NCBI GenBank assembly: GCA_014379965.1
Contig: JACMKU010000218.1
Span: 1 to 43,939 of the forward strand
Direction: 5' to 3'
Source of the DNA: Chitinophagaceae bacterium
GTDB taxonomy: Bacteria; Bacteroidota; Bacteroidia; Chitinophagales; Chitinophagaceae
Length of the DNA stretch: 43,939 nucleotides
The translations under genes and the position numbers were made by a program. The notes beneath the pieces are model-generated. The model did no database searches, was not told the origin of the DNA, and was given only the letters and a program-made list of their open reading frames with translations. Of the stretch, positions 40,403-43,939 are shown piece after piece; within the stretch, counting starts at the first letter, position 1, and every line of letters begins with the position of its first letter.

Positions 40403-41560
40403 TCCTCGCGGACGCGGGCTAAACAGCCAGGATATTTTCTTTTTGATCCTTTCGAAGAAGTCTTCGCCCGTGATCACATGCTTAAGCGATAGTATTCTCT
40501 TTTCGAAGAAATGATAACTAAGGACGCTGAGTAGGAGAGTGAGTGCAAGAGCGGCTACTGACAGGATCAGGTAGCTTGAGTCCGGCGAATATCCACGTCC
40601 GATCATCGGTTTCAGAAAATATAGCTTGGCCAAAATGAGAACGGGCCAGTGGTAGACATAAATACCGTAAGAGATTCGTCCGAGGTAACGGAGAACAGCA
40701 TTCTCAAGGAAAAAGCGCGACCACTTTGTCCTGATTTCTATAGAGAAGTAAATGGCGATTCCAAACAATATGGCAACGCTACTATAGCCGAAGAATTGAA
40801 AATGCGGAAATCCCTTGAAGATCGTCTTCGCGAGTATTGCAACTACCAGGTGTGTTCCTAGTAGGATCGAAGCAGTGCGAAGAAGTTTCTTACGCGCAAC
40901 ACCCGCTTCCGTGAATCTCCAGATGGCGATGAGACTGCCCACGCAGAGACCGTCTACCCTGGTCATGTATTGAAAGTAAAAATTAATATATCCATTTCCT
41001 ATGATCATCCATGAGGCCAGCCTTCCGGCAATGCAACACAGCAATACTCCCATTGCGATCTGTCCAAGTCTCCTGGTGGATCGAACTGCCAATACTACAA
41101 ACGGCCACACCAGGTAAAACTGCTCTTCTACGGACAATGACCAGAAATGATTTAGTAGAAGATAGTCGCTCGGTTTCTCGTGAAAAATATATAGCCAGTT
41201 CTGTAGATGCAGCCATGACATCGACTGGTGCTGTTGGTAATAATGATATTGTTGGGCGAGTTGTGCGAATAGTGGCGCGATCATGAAGAACAACAAGACG
41301 CATCCATAGTAAAGCGGAAATATTCGTAGCACGCGACGCAGGTAGAAATTCTGAAGGAAATTTTTCTCACCCTTCGTCCTGAGAAGTATATCGGTGATGA
41401 GGAAACCTGATAGTACGAAAAACAAATCGACACCTACCCATCCTAGTCGGAAATATGGAATGAAATTAAAATTATGGCAACATATCACGAGCACGATTGC
41501 GATGCCGCGTAAACCATCAAGGGCAGGATAGTACGACCGGTTCAAAGTCGTAGGTAGCAT
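40394..41560 (-). CDS. Acyltransferase family 3 membrane protein
   Basis: This 388-aa inner-membrane protein has about ten helices. The N-terminus YYPALDGLRGIAIVLVICCH contains the conserved family motif and the catalytic His. GVDLFFVLSGFLITDIL and YLRRVLRIFPLYYG are further landmarks, and SVEEQFYLVWPF completes the pattern. Family members O-acylate sugars of lipopolysaccharide, capsule or peptidoglycan. Its location beside a glycosyltransferase operon suggests it acetylates the same envelope glycan, although a 181-bp array gap separates the transcription units. Confidence 0.92.
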   Translation of the reverse strand: MLPTTLNRSYYPALDGLRGIAIVLVICCHNFNFIPYFRLGWVGVDLFFVLSGFLITDILLRTKGEKNFLQNFYLRRVLRIFPLYYGCVLLFFMIAPLFAQLAQQYHYYQQHQSMSWLHLQNWLYIFHEKPSDYLLLNHFWSLSVEEQFYLVWPFVVLAVRSTRRLGQIAMGVLLCCIAGRLASWMIIGNGYINFYFQYMTRVDGLCVGSLIAIWRFTEAGVARKKLLRTASILLGTHLVVAILAKTIFKGFPHFQFFGYSSVAILFGIAIYFSIEIRTKWSRFFLENAVLRYLGRISYGIYVYHWPVLILAKLYFLKPMIGRGYSPDSSYLILSVAALALTLLLSVLSYHFFEKRILSLKHVITGEDFFERIKKKISWLFSPRPRGSV

Positions 41561-41647
41561 AGTTAAGTTTTTCGTTTCAGGATATGGGACTCTCAGGTGT
41601 AAAGATCAACACTACTGCGGTTTTTTTATAAGTACGATCCGCAAGAT

Positions 41648-42244
41648 TTATTCGTATTTACCAGTAGTAACTCTACGCAGGATGTATTTGCCGATGATGT
41701 CGAACTCGAGGTTGACAGCATCTCCAGGTTGTACGTGTTGTAGGTCGGTATGATCGAAAGTATATGGGATGATGGCTACGGAAAAACGTTTCTTCTTTAC
41801 ATTGAACGCGGTCAGACTGACTCCGTTGATGGCTATGGAACCTTTCTCAATGATCAGGGAGGCGAACTCACCGGGAAACTGGAACTCAAATTCCCAACTT
41901 CCTTTTTTGTCGAGCCTCTCCTTACAAGTTCCGGTAGTGTCTATGTGTCCCTGCACGAAATGCCCATCCAGCCGGGCATTGACGACGAGACAACGCTCGA
42001 GGTTCACCTGCGTCCCAACTTTCCAATTGCTGATATTCGTCTTTGATAGGGTCTCCTCGATGGCAGTTACCCGGTGCTGACGGCGGTCTACTTCCTCGAC
42101 AGTTAGGCAGACCCCGCTATGGCTTACGCTCTGATCGACCCTGAATTCATCAGAAATGGATGATTCGATCCAAAAGCTACGGTTGGAGCCGTTGGAAATG
42201 ACTTCCTTAATGATTCCCGCGGACTCGATGATGCCTGTAAACAT
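41648..42244 (-). CDS. ribE: Riboflavin synthase, alpha chain
   Basis: This 198-aa enzyme makes riboflavin and a pyrimidinedione from two 6,7-dimethyl-8-ribityllumazine molecules. The start MFTGIIESAG is diagnostic, and the protein has two lumazine-binding repeats, each about 95 residues: the first covers 1-95 and the second about 97-190 (GHFVQGHIDTTGTC). The conserved VSHSGVCLTVEEV and IAINGVSLTAF segments are present in repeats 1 and 2 respectively. It is monocistronic and divergent from rpsU. No riboswitch (FMN element) was recognised in the 146-bp upstream gap. The name ribE is also written ribC in some bacteria. Confidence 0.96.
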   Translation of the reverse strand: MFTGIIESAGIIKEVISNGSNRSFWIESSISDEFRVDQSVSHSGVCLTVEEVDRRQHRVTAIEETLSKTNISNWKVGTQVNLERCLVVNARLDGHFVQGHIDTTGTCKERLDKKGSWEFEFQFPGEFASLIIEKGSIAINGVSLTAFNVKKKRFSVAIIPYTFDHTDLQHVQPGDAVNLEFDIIGKYILRRVTTGKYE

Positions 42245-42349
42245 GGGCGCAAATTAGTCGGAAACGGTCAATCACGTACGGGTGAAGGTTGTTTTAGAAA
42301 GTTGTAGGAAACTTAAACCTTTAAACTATAAAACTTCGAAACTTTCCTA

Positions 42350-42357
42350 TATCTTTG
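42350..42357 (+). promoter_or_regulatory. Possible -7 box of rpsU
   Basis: TATCTTTG matches TAnnTTTG and lies 33 bp upstream of the rpsU ATG. No clear TTTG box is seen at the usual spacing. Confidence 0.45.
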
Positions 42358-42376
42358 CCCCTCTAAAAAAGTACCA

Positions 42377-42383
42377 GGGAGGT
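42377..42383 (+). promoter_or_regulatory. Strong Shine-Dalgarno sequence of rpsU
   Basis: GGGAGGT contains the GGAGGT core and ends 7 nt before the ATG at 42391. Bacteroidota genes usually lack such a motif; bS21-depleted ribosomes of Flavobacterium johnsoniae are reported to favour rpsU through its strong SD, so this element may mediate autoregulation. Confidence 0.75.
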
Positions 42384-42390
42384 ATATAAC

Positions 42391-42588
42391 ATGCTAATTA
42401 TCGATTCAAAAGATTGCGAAAACATTGACAAAGCGCTGAAGAAGTACAAGAAGAAATTCGAGAAGTCTAAGGTATTACTTCAGTTGCGTGAGCGCCAGAG
42501 TTTCATGAAGCCTTCCGTAAGGCGTCGTGGGGAAGTGCTTAAAGCAATCTACAAGCAAAAGATTGCCAGCGGTAAAATTGAAGCCTAA
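42391..42588 (+). CDS. rpsU: Ribosomal protein bS21
   Basis: This 65-aa basic protein of the small ribosomal subunit has the usual bS21 pattern: IDKALKKYKKKFEKSKVLLQ, LRERQSFMKPSVRRR and a lysine-rich end. Length is typical of the family. In Bacteroidota bS21 helps to hide the anti-Shine-Dalgarno region of 16S rRNA, and rpsU has an exceptionally good SD sequence here. A terminator follows 32 bp after the stop. It is separated by a large repeat array from the xer-type recombinase gene that follows it in many Bacteroidota. Confidence 0.96.
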   Translation: MLIIDSKDCENIDKALKKYKKKFEKSKVLLQLRERQSFMKPSVRRRGEVLKAIYKQKIASGKIEA

Positions 42589-42619
42589 GATTAGACTTTA
42601 AATCATTCGATTTATATTA

Positions 42620-42661
42620 AGATAGCTGCGACGGTTGAATCTGTCGCGGCTATCTTTTTTT
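42620..42661 (+). terminator. Intrinsic terminator of rpsU
   Basis: GATAGCTGCGAC (42621-42632) pairs with GTCGCGGCTATC (42643-42654) with one G-T pair, and is followed by a T7 run. It shows that rpsU can be transcribed alone. Confidence 0.9.
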
Positions 42662-42927
42662 ACAGCGAGAAGCAGGGCGGGAAACAGAGCGAGAAACAGA
42701 GCGGGAGCGAGACCTACCCCTCGCTCCCGCTCTGTTTCTCGCTCTGTTCCTGTTCCTGTTTTCTGTTCCTGTTTCTCTACCTCCCTCCCTCCTTCGCTTA
42801 CGCTACGGCGGGCAGGCCCGCTCTGTTTCTCGCTCTGTTCCTGTTCCTGTTTTCTGTTCCTGCTTCTCTACCTCCCTCCCTCCTTCGCTTACGCTACGGC
42901 GGGCAGGCCCGCTCTGTTTCTCGCTCT
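42661..42927. repeat. Fold-back array with a 91-bp tandem repeat
   Basis: The left arm (42661-42713) is built from GAAACAGAGCGAGAAACAGA words. The right part repeats a 91-bp unit starting GCTCTGTTTCTCGCTCTGTT at 42729 and 42820, with the first 17 bp repeated again at 42911. The two full units differ at one base (GTTTCTCT versus GCTTCTCT). The unit also contains CTTCGCTTACGCTACGGCGG. An open frame through the array encodes only repeat text. The 363-bp rpsU-xer gap holds this and the terminator; I see no gene. Confidence 0.9.
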
Positions 42928-42951
42928 TTTTATTAGTAGCTTTAGATCGTA

Positions 42952-43854
42952 ATGGCAGTACCACCCCTCCCTTATACTCAATCCTTCATCGACTATCTTA
43001 AGTATGAAAAAAGGTATTCAGTTCATACCATCATTTCCTACCAGACGGACCTGACAGCCTTCTTCGAATTCATGCAATCGCAGTATGGCGAAACGAATCT
43101 CGAAAAAATCACTCATAGTTTCATTCGGTCGTGGTTGGCGGACCTTAAGGGAAATGGCCTAACCGCAAAATCGATTAACCGCAAGATATCCAGCCTGCGT
43201 TCCTTCTTTAAGTATCACCTTAGAACGAATGGGATAAAGGTGTCGCCGATGGCTAACGTGATCTCGCCCAAAATGGGCAAGCGACTGCCCGTCTTTGTAA
43301 AAGAGAAGGAGGCTGAAGCATTAATAAAGACGTTGTCGCAATCAACCGATAGCTGGAAGTCGCTTAACGCCAGAATGCTTATCACTTTATTTTATAATAC
43401 GGGGATGCGCCTCAGCGAACTGATCAACCTAAAGGAACGACAGCTCGACCTTGGGAGGGGGCAGATCAAGGTATTAGGTAAGGGCAACAAGGAAAGGATC
43501 ATTCCAGTGAGCGCGGAGATCATACGCTTGACGAAGGAATACCAGCAATTGAAACGCAAGGAATTCGAGGATACGGGGGAGACATTGCTGGTAACGGAGA
43601 AAGGGAAGAGACTGTACCCCAAATACGCCTATCTGCTCGTCCGTCATTATCTCGGTGAGGCGGGAACGCTCGATAAGAAGAGTCCACACGTGCTAAGACA
43701 CACGTTTGCGACACATTTAATGAATAGCGGAGCTGATCTGAATGCGGTTAAGGAGCTGTTGGGACATAGCAGCCTGGCTTCCACACAGGTTTATACACAT
43801 AATTCAATAGAAAAATTAAAAAACGTCCATAAGAAGGCACATCCGAAGGGGTGA
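42952..43854 (+). CDS. Tyrosine recombinase of the XerC/XerD group
   Basis: This 300-aa enzyme cuts and rejoins DNA, probably to resolve chromosome dimers at dif. The N-terminal core-binding domain (about 1-95) is followed by the catalytic domain with Arg153 (TGMRLSEL), a lysine in GKGNKER, His246 and Arg249 in HVLRHTFATH, His272 in LLGHSS and the nucleophile Tyr281 in QVYTHNS. All catalytic residues are present. The length and the position after rpsU match the housekeeping Xer recombinase found in many Bacteroidota, so it is unlikely to be mobile. A ribosome hibernation factor gene often follows it, but that lies outside the window. Confidence 0.93.
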   Translation: MAVPPLPYTQSFIDYLKYEKRYSVHTIISYQTDLTAFFEFMQSQYGETNLEKITHSFIRSWLADLKGNGLTAKSINRKISSLRSFFKYHLRTNGIKVSPMANVISPKMGKRLPVFVKEKEAEALIKTLSQSTDSWKSLNARMLITLFYNTGMRLSELINLKERQLDLGRGQIKVLGKGNKERIIPVSAEIIRLTKEYQQLKRKEFEDTGETLLVTEKGKRLYPKYAYLLVRHYLGEAGTLDKKSPHVLRHTFATHLMNSGADLNAVKELLGHSSLASTQVYTHNSIEKLKNVHKKAHPKG

Positions 43855-43939
43855 GACGGGCGATAGGCGAGAGGCGAGAGGCGGGAGGCAAGAGGCGGGA
43901 GGCAATAGGCAATGGGCAATGGGCAATAGGCAATGGGCA
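43855..43939. repeat. Word array running off the right edge (GAGGCGGGAGGC, GGCAATGG)
   Basis: After the recombinase stop, GGCGAGAGGCGAGAGGCGGG words (from 43865) change near 43900 into GGCAATAGGCAATGGGCAAT words. The first word recurs at 25711 and the second at 22505. The inverted arm, if any, is beyond the window. Confidence 0.8.

Noticed and set aside
42245..42390. FMN riboswitch upstream of riboflavin synthase
   Set aside because: The 146-bp gap between ribE and rpsU lacks recognisable FMN-element conserved blocks.
42635..42952. 105-aa open frame before the recombinase
   Set aside because: It is a translation of the 91-bp repeat, with no start signal and no protein family.

Overview
The window looks like a chromosome segment of a Bacteroidota bacterium, most likely a Chitinophagaceae-type organism. 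The evidence is a PorV-like/PorU-like pair of the type IX secretion system, a pectin (rhamnogalacturonan I) degradation cluster, TAnnTTTG-type promoter boxes, the rpsU-xer gene order, and a DnaK/HscA-like chaperone with a Bacteroidota-style N-terminal leader. No rRNA, CRISPR array or complete insertion sequence was seen. There is one tRNA gene, tRNA-Gln(UUG).

Region by region: (1) 1-340 holds three copies and a fragment of a 110-bp tandem repeat. (2) 409-5215 is a plus-strand pectin cluster: PL11 rhamnogalacturonan lyase, two tandem SGNH acetylesterases and a GH105 unsaturated glucuronyl/galacturonyl hydrolase. Together they would cut, deacetylate and trim RG-I. (3) 5366-5543 is tRNA-Gln with a good promoter and terminator. 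(4) About 5490-13550 is an AT-rich accessory island in which every gene lies on the minus strand. It starts with a decayed serine-recombinase C-terminus whose last codons run antisense into the tRNA-Gln 3' end. It carries small, mostly single-domain genes (EthD, VOC/glyoxalase, AlkD-like HEAT protein, YdeI/DUF1801, alpha/beta hydrolase, Crp-type regulator, 2OG-Fe(II) oxygenase, SnoaL-like) and several broken genes (ArsN2-like, Arr-like, AlkB, Ada/MGMT). DNA alkylation repair recurs through it. (5) 13761-24892 returns to the host base composition and holds cyanophycin synthetase and cyanophycinase about 7.6 kb apart. Between them lie an FKBP isomerase, an S10 carboxypeptidase with a Tat-exported PLP enzyme, an APC amino-acid permease and an SPFH protein. 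(6) 25054-28423 has an SGNH hydrolase, a secreted protein of unknown function, a small alpha/beta hydrolase and tyrS. (7) 28629-34840 is the PorV2/PorU2-like pair, followed by a terminator and the Hsp70 gene. (8) 36776-41560 is a minus-strand envelope cluster: membrane glycosyltransferase, 2OG-Fe(II) oxygenase and membrane sulfatase-fold protein in a tight operon, plus an acyltransferase-3 gene. (9) 41648-43854 has riboflavin synthase, rpsU with an unusually strong Shine-Dalgarno sequence, and a tyrosine recombinase.

The most unusual feature is in the gaps, not the genes. At least nine intergenic gaps contain arrays of a short word (about 7-11 nt, different in each gap), and most of these fold back on an inverted copy. 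They usually begin at a stop codon. In one convergent pair (22505-22690) the array itself supplies the stop codons of both genes. The calls rest on reading the sequence and the translated frames; no database search was run.
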